Shown one piece after another: positions 24,142 to 32,796 of a DNA stretch of 64,000 nt (position 1 is the first letter of the stretch; each line of letters starts with the position of its first letter). Source of the DNA: JABCPH02 sp963524305 (GTDB taxonomy: Bacteria; Fusobacteriota; Fusobacteriia; Fusobacteriales; Leptotrichiaceae); NCBI GenBank assembly GCA_963524305.1, contig CAURGH010000011.1:10228-74227 (forward strand), in the 5' to 3' direction. The notes below the pieces were generated by a model that searched no databases, was not told where the DNA came from, and worked only from the letters and a program-made list of their open reading frames with translations. The translations under genes were made by a program, and so were the position numbers.

Positions 24142-25257
24142 ATGAATTTAGCGGTAAACAGAAAAGAACTCTTAAAAGCAGTACAAGTATTAAAATCTTT
24201 CGTTCAAAAACGCAAAGGTATCAAGTATTTGAATCAAATAGAATTGGAAACTAATGAAAAACGTGAGTTCTTATTATTAAAAAATCAGAATTTAAAGACA
24301 ACTGTACAAATAATGTTAAAGGCGGATATAAAAGAATTTGGAAGTATAACTGTGGACTATGTACAATTAGAAAATATTTTAAAATTCCAAACATCTGAAA
24401 TTGTGTTTTTAGGATCAGAGGAAGAAAGATTGGTTATCTCAAATGGAGACAAAAATAAAAGTATACTGAACAGAATAGATACTAAACCTGTAAATACACT
24501 TTATGATAATTTTGAAGGAACACATATAATTTTAGAAAAAAATAAATTCATGGATAATTTAAAAAAGGTATCAATATCGGCTAGTAAAGAGATTGAGAAT
24601 GTAGCAGTTCATGGAGTTAGAATAGAAACTACTGGAGAAGCTATTAATTATGTTGGAACTGATACATATAGGTTAAGTTATTTAACAAATACATTTAATT
24701 CTGAAAAAATTAGTCTAACATTACCATTAAATATTGTAAATGGATTAATTAAAGCTGAGAAATTGTGTGCCAAAGATTCTCTAACACTTTCTATTGAGAA
24801 TAAAATTGTAAGGATAAATTTAGGAAATGTTATCGTCCAAACAGAAATAATAGATTTACGATTTCCAGATTATAAAACAATTTTAGAAAATACAAATTAT
24901 AATAAAAAAATATCATTAAGTACAAAAGAATTTAAAGATATTCTAAAAAGAGTGTTAAATGTTTGTAAAAGTAATAAAGAAAGTAAAAATGGAGCAATAT
25001 TTAATTTTAGAAATAATAAAGTAACAATAACAGCTACTAATGAACAAACGAGCTTAGAAGAGGAAATAAGCACCTTACAAAAAGGGGAAGAGGTTAGAAT
25101 ACATTTGAATGTTAAATTCCTATTTGAATTTGTAAATACGGTAAAAGATAAAATAATAGAAATTCATTTATTGAATCATACAAGTTCGGTTTTATTGAAT
25201 CCTGAAAATAATAATGAATACAAGTACTTTACAATGCCTTTGGCGTTAAGAGATTAA
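24142..25257 (+). CDS. Prophage-encoded beta sliding clamp (second DnaN)
   Basis: A full-length beta clamp of 371 residues. It shares long segments with the host DnaN encoded at 10830-11957: NRKELLKAVQVLKS, GTDTYRLSYL, LRFPDYKTILENTNYNKKI, SKNGAIFNF, IHLNVKFL and the C-terminal YFTMPLALRD. The first domain is the most diverged. The ends of the genes are almost identical in nucleotides, so the phage copy derives from a close relative of this host lineage. It opens the replication module, ahead of the family-A polymerase, and could recruit clamp-binding host proteins or displace the host clamp. AAAGGA precedes the ATG. Confidence 0.93.
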   Translation: MNLAVNRKELLKAVQVLKSFVQKRKGIKYLNQIELETNEKREFLLLKNQNLKTTVQIMLKADIKEFGSITVDYVQLENILKFQTSEIVFLGSEEERLVISNGDKNKSILNRIDTKPVNTLYDNFEGTHIILEKNKFMDNLKKVSISASKEIENVAVHGVRIETTGEAINYVGTDTYRLSYLTNTFNSEKISLTLPLNIVNGLIKAEKLCAKDSLTLSIENKIVRINLGNVIVQTEIIDLRFPDYKTILENTNYNKKISLSTKEFKDILKRVLNVCKSNKESKNGAIFNFRNNKVTITATNEQTSLEEEISTLQKGEEVRIHLNVKFLFEFVNTVKDKIIEIHLLNHTSSVLLNPENNNEYKYFTMPLALRD

Positions 25258-25292
25258 TAAAATATATAAATTTTAGAAAGGATAGATTAATT

Positions 25293-25715
25293 ATGGAAAT
25301 AAAGCTAATAATCGAAATTGAAGAAGGCAGCAGACCTGTGATTGAAAATTTTTCAAAGGCGATAATGTCGTTGGGAAATAATAATATAATAAAAGGTGAA
25401 GCTGTTATTGAAAGAATAACAAGCGATATTCAAGAAAGAAAAAGTTCAGAAGCGAACATAAAAGCGGATCCTGTTAAGGATGAAAAATTAAAGGGAACAA
25501 AAGAAGAAAAGGTTGAACTTCCAAAAGCTGTTGCACCAAAATTGACGCTTGAGCAGTTAAGAGCTGGATGTGTCGAAGGTTCTGGACTTGGAAAAGGTAT
25601 GGAGATTAAAAAGCTGCTTAATGAAAAATATGAAGTTAAAAAACTTGATGCATTATCTGATGAAAGATATTTAGATTTTGCCAACGATTTAAGAGAACTG
25701 GGGGTAAGAATATAA
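25293..25715 (+). CDS. Phage replication-module protein of unknown function
   Basis: A 140-residue protein with an N-terminal beta-rich segment (MEIKLIIEIEEGSRPVIENFSKAI), a charged linker and a C-terminal helical domain (LTLEQLRAGCVEGSGLGKGMEIKKLLNEKYEVKKLDALSDERYLDFANDLRELG). The C-terminal pattern is common in Firmicutes phage proteins placed ahead of DUF2800 genes; their role is unknown to me. Its stop overlaps the next start (TAATG), so translation is coupled to the DUF2800 gene. Confidence 0.65.
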   Translation: MEIKLIIEIEEGSRPVIENFSKAIMSLGNNNIIKGEAVIERITSDIQERKSSEANIKADPVKDEKLKGTKEEKVELPKAVAPKLTLEQLRAGCVEGSGLGKGMEIKKLLNEKYEVKKLDALSDERYLDFANDLRELGVRI

Positions 25716-26902
25716 TGGCCATAAATCATTCCGAAAGAGGACATGCTTTGCTTAGTGCAAGTGGGGCTAAAAGATGGATGAAGTGTCCGCCAAGTGCGAG
25801 AATGGAAGATATGTTTGAAGATGTAACATCCGATTATGCAAGAGAAGGAACATTGGCACATGAACTGTCAGAGCTTAAGCTTAGAAAATATCTAAGCCCG
25901 TTAGGAATCAAAAAATATAACAGTGAACTAAAAAAGATAAAATCAGATGATTTGTATAAAAATGAAATGGACGGATTCACAGAATTTTATGTTGATCACA
26001 TAAAAGAATTATTGATGAAGTTCAATGAAAATCCGATAAACACAACAGTAATAGAAAAGAAAGTGAACTTTAGCGAATATGTGCCAGATGGATTCGGAAC
26101 TGCAGATTTCATATCCATTGATACAGAAAAAAAAGTTTTATATATCAGGGATTTAAAATATGGAAAAGGAGTTCCTGTATTCGCAGAAAACAACCCACAG
26201 TTAATGCTTTATGCACTTGGAGCTTACTTAGAATATTCACTTTATTTTGACATAGACCTCATAGATATGGGAATCGTGCAGCCAAGATTGGATAGTGTCA
26301 GCACTTTTCAAATTAGTTCTAAAGAATTGATGGAATGGGCGGAAAATGAAGTAAGACCAGCAGCGCAAAAGGCTTATGAAGGCTATGGGGAATTTACTCC
26401 GGGGGAATGCACTTTTTGTAGGGCTAAGGCTTTGTGCAAGACAAGAGCTGAGAAAAATCTGGAACTTGAAACCGAAATGAAGTTAAAAGGAAATATTTTG
26501 ACAAATGAAGAACTGGGGGAAATCCTAAAAAAGGCCCAAGACTTAGTTAAATGGGTTAAAGATATAGAAAATCAAAGTTTGACAAAGCTATTAAATGGCG
26601 AAGAGATTCCTGGATGGAAAGTTGTGGAAGGAAGGTCAATCAGGCAAATTAAAGACTCGGATAAATTAGTGGAAGCACTTAAGGAAAATGATGTTGAAGA
26701 GGCTTTACTGTTTGAAAAAAGATTGCTGCCACTGACACAGCTTGAGGGGATTGTGGGTAAAAAAAGATTTGGGGAGATTGCAGGAGATTTGATTATTAAG
26801 CCAAAGGGAAAGCCAACTTTGGTAGTTGAATCGGATAAAAGAAAAAAGTATGAAAAAGATGTAATTGATGCATCAGATGAATTTAAAAAAATAGAAGAAT
26901 AG
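25715..26902 (+). CDS. DUF2800 family nuclease-like protein
   Basis: A 395-residue member of DUF2800, a PD-(D/E)xK nuclease-like family of phage replication modules. The start HALLSASGAKRWMKCPPSARME is diagnostic; the candidate active-site Asp and D-x-K lie in GFGTADFISID and VLYIRDLKYGKG (around residues 130-150), and a cysteine cluster in GECTFCRAKALCKTRAEKN recalls the AddB/Cas4-like iron-sulphur nucleases. It is always found beside DUF2815, as here. Role in recombination or DNA end processing is inferred from the fold. Confidence 0.88.
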   Translation: MAINHSERGHALLSASGAKRWMKCPPSARMEDMFEDVTSDYAREGTLAHELSELKLRKYLSPLGIKKYNSELKKIKSDDLYKNEMDGFTEFYVDHIKELLMKFNENPINTTVIEKKVNFSEYVPDGFGTADFISIDTEKKVLYIRDLKYGKGVPVFAENNPQLMLYALGAYLEYSLYFDIDLIDMGIVQPRLDSVSTFQISSKELMEWAENEVRPAAQKAYEGYGEFTPGECTFCRAKALCKTRAEKNLELETEMKLKGNILTNEELGEILKKAQDLVKWVKDIENQSLTKLLNGEEIPGWKVVEGRSIRQIKDSDKLVEALKENDVEEALLFEKRLLPLTQLEGIVGKKRFGEIAGDLIIKPKGKPTLVVESDKRKKYEKDVIDASDEFKKIEE

Positions 26903-26917
26903 AGAGGATGATATTTT

Positions 26918-27472
26918 ATGGCAGATACAAGAATAGTAGTAAGAGGAAGATTAAGTTATATTCATTTATTTAAACCACATGCGGCGGTTCAAGGACAAGA
27001 AGAAAAATATAGCACAACGATTTTAATCGATAAAAGAGATACAAAAACAAAACTAAAAATAGATGCGGCGATAAAAGCGGCGGAAGAATATGGAATTTCA
27101 GACAGATGGGGGGGAGTCAGACCAATTAAAATAAATTCTCCATTAAAAGACGGCGATGGGAAAAAAGAAGACGGAACACCTTATGGAGATGAATGCAAAG
27201 GGTGCTGGGTTATTAATGCATCAGCAAAAGTGGATTACCCGCCACAAGTAGTAAATGCTAAAGTGGAACCTATTATGGACCAAAGCGAAATTTATAGCGG
27301 AATTTATGCCAATGTTTCAATTAACTTTTACCCTTATGCATACATGAATAAAAGAGGTATCGGAGTTGGATTAGGAAATGTACAAAAGATAAAAGATGGC
27401 GAAAGTTTAGCCGGAGGAAGAAATGCTCAGCAGGATTTCCAGGTTGTCGAAGATGACGATATGCCTTGGTAA
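26918..27472 (+). CDS. DUF2815 family single-stranded DNA-binding protein
   Basis: A 184-residue protein of DUF2815, related to T7 gp2.5-like OB-fold ssDNA-binding proteins. Family sequence is RIVVRGRLSYIHLFKPHAA, YSTTILIDKRDTKTK and VDYPPQVVNAKVEPI. The C-terminus ends EDDDMPW, an acidic tip with a terminal aromatic residue like that of SSB and gp2.5, which normally recruits partner replication proteins. It lies between DUF2800 and the DNA polymerase with an AGAGGATG ribosome site. Confidence 0.88.
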   Translation: MADTRIVVRGRLSYIHLFKPHAAVQGQEEKYSTTILIDKRDTKTKLKIDAAIKAAEEYGISDRWGGVRPIKINSPLKDGDGKKEDGTPYGDECKGCWVINASAKVDYPPQVVNAKVEPIMDQSEIYSGIYANVSINFYPYAYMNKRGIGVGLGNVQKIKDGESLAGGRNAQQDFQVVEDDDMPW

Positions 27473-27533
27473 AAAAGTGTTATGCATAGAAGAAGATTAA
27501 AATAGATAAAAACAGAAAGAAGGATAAAAAAAT

Positions 27534-29501
27534 ATGGATGTATTAAATATAGACATTGAAACTTACAGCAGTATAGACATTGGAAAATCAGGTTTATACA
27601 AATATGCTCAAAGCAATGATTTTGAAATCCTTCTTTTTGCTTACTCACTGAATGGCTCGGAAGTAAAAGTTATCGATTTAGCACAGGGAGAAACAGTTCC
27701 TGTTGAGATTATAAAAAGGCTTAGTGACAATGAAACTGAATTAAGGGCCTACAATGCAAATTTTGAATGGTACTGTTTGAACCGTGCTGGGTTCAAAACT
27801 AATTTAAAGCAATGGAAATGCACAATGATACATGCCTATTATGCAGGATTTCCTGGCGGATTAGGTAAAGTGGGTAAAGCATTGGGATTTGAAGAAGATA
27901 AGAAAAAGGATATGTCGGGGAAAGCGCTTATAAGATATTTTTCCGTCCCCTGCAAGGCAACTAGGGCTAACGGTGGAAGAACAAGAAATTTACCATATCA
28001 CGACTTGGATAAGTGGAATTTGTTTGTGGAATATAACAGGCAGGATGTAGTGGCAGAAATGGCGATAATGAACAAATTAAAAAGCGTAAAAGTTCCTGAA
28101 GGTGAATGGGAGCAATGGCGGATGGATATTAGGATGAACGAAAGAGGTATTGCGATAGATACTGATTTAGTTGATAGCTCATTGTGGATAAGCGAATACT
28201 GGAATGAAAAATTAATGGATGAGGCTAGAGATATTACAGGACTTGATAATCCAAATAGTACAAGCCAGTTGCTGGAATGGCTAAAAAGCCAAGATGTAAA
28301 AGTTGAAAATTTGCAAAAAGCAACGGTAGAGAAACTGATAAAAGAAGTTACTGGAAAGGTAAAAAGAGTTCTGGAAATAAGAAAAGAATTGTCGAAGACA
28401 AGCACAAAGAAATATGTTGCAATGAAGGCGGCATTAGGTGAACAAAATCGTGTAAGAGGATTGCTACAGTTTTATGGAGCAAATAGAACTGGCAGATGGG
28501 CAGGAAGGCTTGTACAGGTTCAAAATTTACCAAGAAATTACATACAGAATTTAAGTGGAACTCGTGAGGTCGTAAAAAGAAAGGATGTTGCAACATTAGA
28601 AATTCTTTACGGAAACATTCCTGACACCTTGTCGCAGCTGATCCGTACAGCTTTTATTCCAGAAGAAGGGAAAAAGTTTGTAATAGCAGATTTTTCAGCT
28701 ATAGAAGCAAGAGTAATCGCCTGGCTTGCCGGAGAGCATTGGAGAAGTGAAGTATTTAAAACTCATGGAAAAATTTATGAAGCCAGCGCCAGCCAAATGT
28801 TCGGAGTTCCAATTGAGAAGATAAAAAAAGGGAATCCTGAGTACGCTTTGAGACAAAAAGGAAAAGTCGCAGAACTTGCTCTTGGCTATCAGGGAGGACC
28901 TGGTGCGTTAAAGGCAATGGGAGCTTTAAACATGGGATTGACTGAAGAAGAGTTGCCAGGCATAGTGAGGATGTGGAGAGATTCAAATAAGAACATTACT
29001 GGGCTCTGGTGGGCAATAGGAAGCACAGCTATAGAAGTTGTCGAAGGTGGCGGAAGAAAAGCCGTGAACGGCATTATTTTTGAAAAGGAAGGGGATCTAT
29101 CGAATGGTCTGGATTTTTTAACAGTACTGCTTCCAAGTGGGCGAAAACTATACTATGTTAATCCTGGAACAAGATTAAACAGCTGGGATTCAAAAGTTAT
29201 AACCTATATGGCGCAGAATCAAACTACTGGAAAATGGGAAACGGCAGAAACCTATGGTGGAAAATTAGTGGAAAATATTGTGCAGGCTATTGCTAGAGAT
29301 TGTCTGGCGGTGTCGATAAAAAGATTAACCGAAAAGAAATTTAAAATTGTAATGCACATTCACGATGAAGTAGTTATTGAAGCTCCTATGGAAACAACGG
29401 TAGATGAAGTATGCGAGATAATGGGGCAGGAAATAGAATGGGCTAAAGGGCTGCTGTTAAGGGCTGATGGATTTGAAACTATGTATTATAAAAAAGATTA
29501 A
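27534..29501 (+). CDS. Phage family-A DNA polymerase
   Basis: A 655-residue polymerase I-like enzyme. The N-terminal 3'-5' exonuclease domain begins LNIDIETYSSIDI with the catalytic D and E and continues through NRQDVVAEMAIM. Polymerase motif A is IADFSAIEARVIAWLAGE, motif B is RQKGKVAELALGYQGG with the Lys and Tyr-Gly, and motif C is VMHIHDEVVIEAP. It lacks a 5' nuclease domain, as in phage replicases. A phage beta clamp precedes it by about 2 kb, and an SSB-like protein is adjacent, so it is the likely replicative polymerase of the phage. Confidence 0.95.
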   Translation: MDVLNIDIETYSSIDIGKSGLYKYAQSNDFEILLFAYSLNGSEVKVIDLAQGETVPVEIIKRLSDNETELRAYNANFEWYCLNRAGFKTNLKQWKCTMIHAYYAGFPGGLGKVGKALGFEEDKKKDMSGKALIRYFSVPCKATRANGGRTRNLPYHDLDKWNLFVEYNRQDVVAEMAIMNKLKSVKVPEGEWEQWRMDIRMNERGIAIDTDLVDSSLWISEYWNEKLMDEARDITGLDNPNSTSQLLEWLKSQDVKVENLQKATVEKLIKEVTGKVKRVLEIRKELSKTSTKKYVAMKAALGEQNRVRGLLQFYGANRTGRWAGRLVQVQNLPRNYIQNLSGTREVVKRKDVATLEILYGNIPDTLSQLIRTAFIPEEGKKFVIADFSAIEARVIAWLAGEHWRSEVFKTHGKIYEASASQMFGVPIEKIKKGNPEYALRQKGKVAELALGYQGGPGALKAMGALNMGLTEEELPGIVRMWRDSNKNITGLWWAIGSTAIEVVEGGGRKAVNGIIFEKEGDLSNGLDFLTVLLPSGRKLYYVNPGTRLNSWDSKVITYMAQNQTTGKWETAETYGGKLVENIVQAIARDCLAVSIKRLTEKKFKIVMHIHDEVVIEAPMETTVDEVCEIMGQEIEWAKGLLLRADGFETMYYKKD

Positions 29502-29521
29502 TGAAAGGAGGAGGCAAAAGT

Positions 29522-31948
29522 ATGACAAATAGAGAAATATCAATAAGTACCGCCAATAGCAGAAAAGATATGGTGTGGAAACAGGAGAAGCTGTTTTGGT
29601 CTGAGTTCATAGAAAGACTTAAAACTCCATTTAGAAGCATCGAAACATTGGAAGAGTATATGAAAATGCCAAAAGCAAAGCAGGACGACTTAAAAGATGT
29701 AGGTGGTTTCGTTGGTGGAGAGCTGAAAGACGGCAGAAGAAAAAACTCAAATCTGCTTAGCAGGAATTTGATAACGCTGGATTTGGATAACATAAAACCA
29801 GGAAAGACTTTAGAAGTTTTAAAAAAGATAAAAGTTCTAGGGGTAAGCTATGTGGTTTACAGCACTCGTAAGCACACAGAAGCAGCTCCTAGGCTTCGGG
29901 TAATCTTCTTGGCAAATGAAAGTATGGCTTGTGATGAATATGAACCTGTAGCACGAAAGATTGGTTCTATGTTAGGAATTTCAATGTGTGACCCCACAAC
30001 TTTTGAACCGGCAAGATTAATGTACTGGCCTAGTTGTTCAAAAGATAGCAATTATATCTATGAATATGATATAGAATCTCCTATGTTTGATGTAAAAGCG
30101 GTTTTAAAAATGTATGATGACTGGCACGATATGAGGGAGTGGCCACAAGTTCCTGGTTCTGAAAAGATGTTGGAACGGCTAAAGAAAAAACAGGAAAATC
30201 CGCTAGAAAAGACTGGGATAGTAGGAGCTTTCTGTAAAACTTATGGAATTATAGAAGCCGTCAATAAATTTATTCCAGATATTTATGAGGTGTCAGACGA
30301 TGGAAAAAGGATGACCTATACAGGCGGAAGTACTTATGGCGGAGTAGTTGTATATGACGATTTGTTCAGCTACTCACACCATGCGACAGACCCTGCGAGT
30401 GGAATATTGTGTAACGCTTTTGACTTAGTGAGAATACATAAGTTTTCTAATTTGGATGCTGATGCAAAAGAAAATACTCCAAATGGAAAATTACCTTCAT
30501 TTGTTGAAATGTCCAAACTCGCAAGAGGGATTTCGGAAGTAGCAAATATCGTGAATGCTGAAATATATAATGCAAAAGATGACTTTGAAATTCTCGATGA
30601 AGAAGAAAATGACGAAAAGGACTTATCCTGGATGTCAAAATTTGAGATAACTTCTAACGGAGTTATTAAAAAAACGATAAGAAATGTTCAAATTGTATTA
30701 GAAAATGACCCCCACTTAAAGGGAAAAATGGCACTTGATGAGTTTTCAAACAGAGCAGTAGTCTTAGGAAGTCTTCCATGGAACAAATCAAATATTGTAA
30801 GGCAATACGAGGAAGTTGATGACAGCGGACTGAGAAATTATCTGGAAACTAAATTTGGGTTAAGCGGAGAAAAGAAAATAAATGACGCACTCTTATTGAA
30901 CTCACACAAAAATAAGTTTAACAAGGTAAAAAGATATTTAGAAAATTTAAAATGGGATGGCCAAAAAAGACTGGATACCTTGTTGATTGATTATCTAGGT
31001 GCTGAAGACAATATTTATACGAGAGCAGTAATTAGAGTATCATCGACTGCAGCAGTTGCAAGAGCGGTAGAAGGCGGCATTAAGTATGATTATATGCCAA
31101 TCTTTACAGGTAGGCAAGGCTTAGGTAAGAGCACATTTCTGAATAAGCTAGGGATGGAATGGTACTCGGACAGTTTACAGAATTTTGAAGGAAAAGAAGC
31201 CGCTGAAATGATTCAGGGAACATGGATTAATGAAATAGGAGAACTTACAGGATTTAATAAGACTGAAACTAATTTGATAAAGCAGTTCTTGAGTAAAAGT
31301 GAGGATATTTATAGGGAAGCATATGGAAGAAGAACAAATAAATATCCTAGAAGATGTGTTTTCTTTGGTACTTCAAACGACTGGGAGTTCTTAAGAGACC
31401 GAACGGGGAACCGTCGTTTTTGGCCGGTAGTCGTGGGAATCAATGATCCTAGAAAATCAATCTGGGATGACCTGGATAACGAAGTTGACCAAATTTGGGC
31501 GGAAGCCTACGAAAACTATAAAACTGGGGAAGTCTTAATGCTTACTGGAGAAGCTGAAGAGCTTTCAAGACAATATCAGGCAGAGCATAGGGTATCGAAT
31601 CCTAAAGAAGGTATAATCCAAGAGTTTCTGGACAGAAAAGTCCCAGATAACTGGAACAAACTGTCTCCTGATAAACGGAGAGATTACTTGAGTGGCAATT
31701 ACACTTATGAAGGAGACTTTATCTATAGGGATAAAATTTGTGCTGTTGAGATTTTAGTTGAATGCTTCGGAATGCAGACCAAAAATATAAGAAATTTCGA
31801 AAGTTCGGAGATAAACAGCATTATGGAAAGCATACCAGGATGGGAGCGAATGAGAACCCCAAGAAAGTTTGGAAATTATGGCAAACAAAGGGGGTTTAAA
31901 AGAGTTTCACCAAGTGAATTTTTGGATTGGAAAAATCATAAAAAATAA
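29522..31948 (+). CDS. VapE-like primase-helicase
   Basis: An 808-residue replication protein. The N-terminal half has a primase-like domain with NLITLDLDNIK (DxD), VYSTRKHTEAAPRLRVIFLA and FEPARLMYWPS. The C-terminal half is a VirE/VapE superfamily 3-type helicase: GRQGLGKSTFLNKL (Walker A, about residues 530-543), WINEIGELTGF (Walker B), CVFFGTSNDWEFLRDRTGNRRFWPV (sensor and arginine finger). I prefer the ATG at 29522, 11 nt after AGGAGGAGG, over the ATG at 29501, which lies before the ribosome site. It probably opens the phage origin, and a 497-bp non-coding region with iteron-like repeats follows it directly. Confidence 0.92.
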   Translation: MTNREISISTANSRKDMVWKQEKLFWSEFIERLKTPFRSIETLEEYMKMPKAKQDDLKDVGGFVGGELKDGRRKNSNLLSRNLITLDLDNIKPGKTLEVLKKIKVLGVSYVVYSTRKHTEAAPRLRVIFLANESMACDEYEPVARKIGSMLGISMCDPTTFEPARLMYWPSCSKDSNYIYEYDIESPMFDVKAVLKMYDDWHDMREWPQVPGSEKMLERLKKKQENPLEKTGIVGAFCKTYGIIEAVNKFIPDIYEVSDDGKRMTYTGGSTYGGVVVYDDLFSYSHHATDPASGILCNAFDLVRIHKFSNLDADAKENTPNGKLPSFVEMSKLARGISEVANIVNAEIYNAKDDFEILDEEENDEKDLSWMSKFEITSNGVIKKTIRNVQIVLENDPHLKGKMALDEFSNRAVVLGSLPWNKSNIVRQYEEVDDSGLRNYLETKFGLSGEKKINDALLLNSHKNKFNKVKRYLENLKWDGQKRLDTLLIDYLGAEDNIYTRAVIRVSSTAAVARAVEGGIKYDYMPIFTGRQGLGKSTFLNKLGMEWYSDSLQNFEGKEAAEMIQGTWINEIGELTGFNKTETNLIKQFLSKSEDIYREAYGRRTNKYPRRCVFFGTSNDWEFLRDRTGNRRFWPVVVGINDPRKSIWDDLDNEVDQIWAEAYENYKTGEVLMLTGEAEELSRQYQAEHRVSNPKEGIIQEFLDRKVPDNWNKLSPDKRRDYLSGNYTYEGDFIYRDKICAVEILVECFGMQTKNIRNFESSEINSIMESIPGWERMRTPRKFGNYGKQRGFKRVSPSEFLDWKNHKK

Positions 31949-32445
31949 GTTTGTAGCACTTTTTAAAAAAGGTTCAACACACCATAAATAAAGGAATTAA
32001 AGGATATTTTAAAAAACATAAATTGAAATATAAAAAAAAACTGGCTACAAAGTTTTCAGGGATAATCCTAAGATTTTCTAAGTTTTAAAGAACAAGATTG
32101 TAGTTCATTTTGGTAGTTTTGTTGCCATTTTACAAAAGATTGTTGCCGTCGAAAAACCTTATAAAACGAGAGTTAGGGGCTAAAATGGTAAAAAATTAAA
32201 AAAAGATTGTAGCCATACTTTGTAGCCGATAAAACCCTTTATTTATGGTACTTACTATATAATTTACTACAAAATATATAAAAAACCCCATATAGAATAT
32301 TAAAATAAAGGAGAAATATTAATATATATTTAATAATACACACATATTCCCCTTTAATTTAACATCTCTATACGCGCGCGCGGAGATTGTAGTCATTTTT
32401 TTAGGAACTCGAATTAATGAAAATTAAATTTATTTGGAGGTAGAA
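31949..32445. other. Non-coding region with iteron-like repeats and a (CG)5 tract; candidate phage origin
   Basis: This stretch of about 500 bp has no gene. It contains at least seven copies of a motif close to GATTGTAGCCAT at 31950, 32096, 32119, 32138, 32205, 32219 and 32385, plus an inverted GGCTACAAAG at 32043-32052. A perfect alternating CGCGCGCGCG lies at 32373-32382, striking in such AT-rich DNA and able to form Z-DNA. AT-rich stretches separate them. Its place right after the primase-helicase gene suggests a replication origin; a regulatory leader for the next operon is the alternative. Confidence 0.6.
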
Positions 32446-32796
32446 ATGCTAGAAAAAGAAATTGAAAATTATTTGGCGAAAGAAATAAAAAAAGCAGGTG
32501 GACTGTGCTATAAATTTGTGAGTCCCGGCAATGCCGGAGTACCTGACAGGCTTTGTATACTTAATAACGGAAGAGTATTCTTTGCGGAACTTAAGGCACC
32601 TGGTAAAAAGCCAAGACCGTCGCAGAGTAAGCAGATTTTGAGGATAAGGCAATGCGGACAAACGGTTTATGTCATAGATTCAAAAACTCAAATCGACTTT
32701 ATAATCAAACAAGAACTACAAGACAAGAAAGGGGAGAATGGGCTATGGAATTTGTGCCGCACAATTACCAAAAATACTGTATCGACAGAATTGTGA
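32446..32796 (+). CDS. VRR-NUC domain nuclease
   Basis: A 116-residue stand-alone VRR-NUC (PD-(D/E)xK) protein. The active-site pattern is in GNAGVPDRLCILNNGRVFFAELKAPGKKPRPSQ (D, then E-x-K), followed by the QxxRIRQCGQTVYVIDS helix-strand. Such proteins sit next to SNF2 helicases in many Firmicutes phages and are thought to be structure-specific endonucleases. The start is the ATG at 32446, 5 nt after GGAGG; an in-frame TTG at 32434 lies before that site. The 3' end overlaps the helicase gene by 52 bp. Confidence 0.9.
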   Translation: MLEKEIENYLAKEIKKAGGLCYKFVSPGNAGVPDRLCILNNGRVFFAELKAPGKKPRPSQSKQILRIRQCGQTVYVIDSKTQIDFIIKQELQDKKGENGLWNLCRTITKNTVSTEL

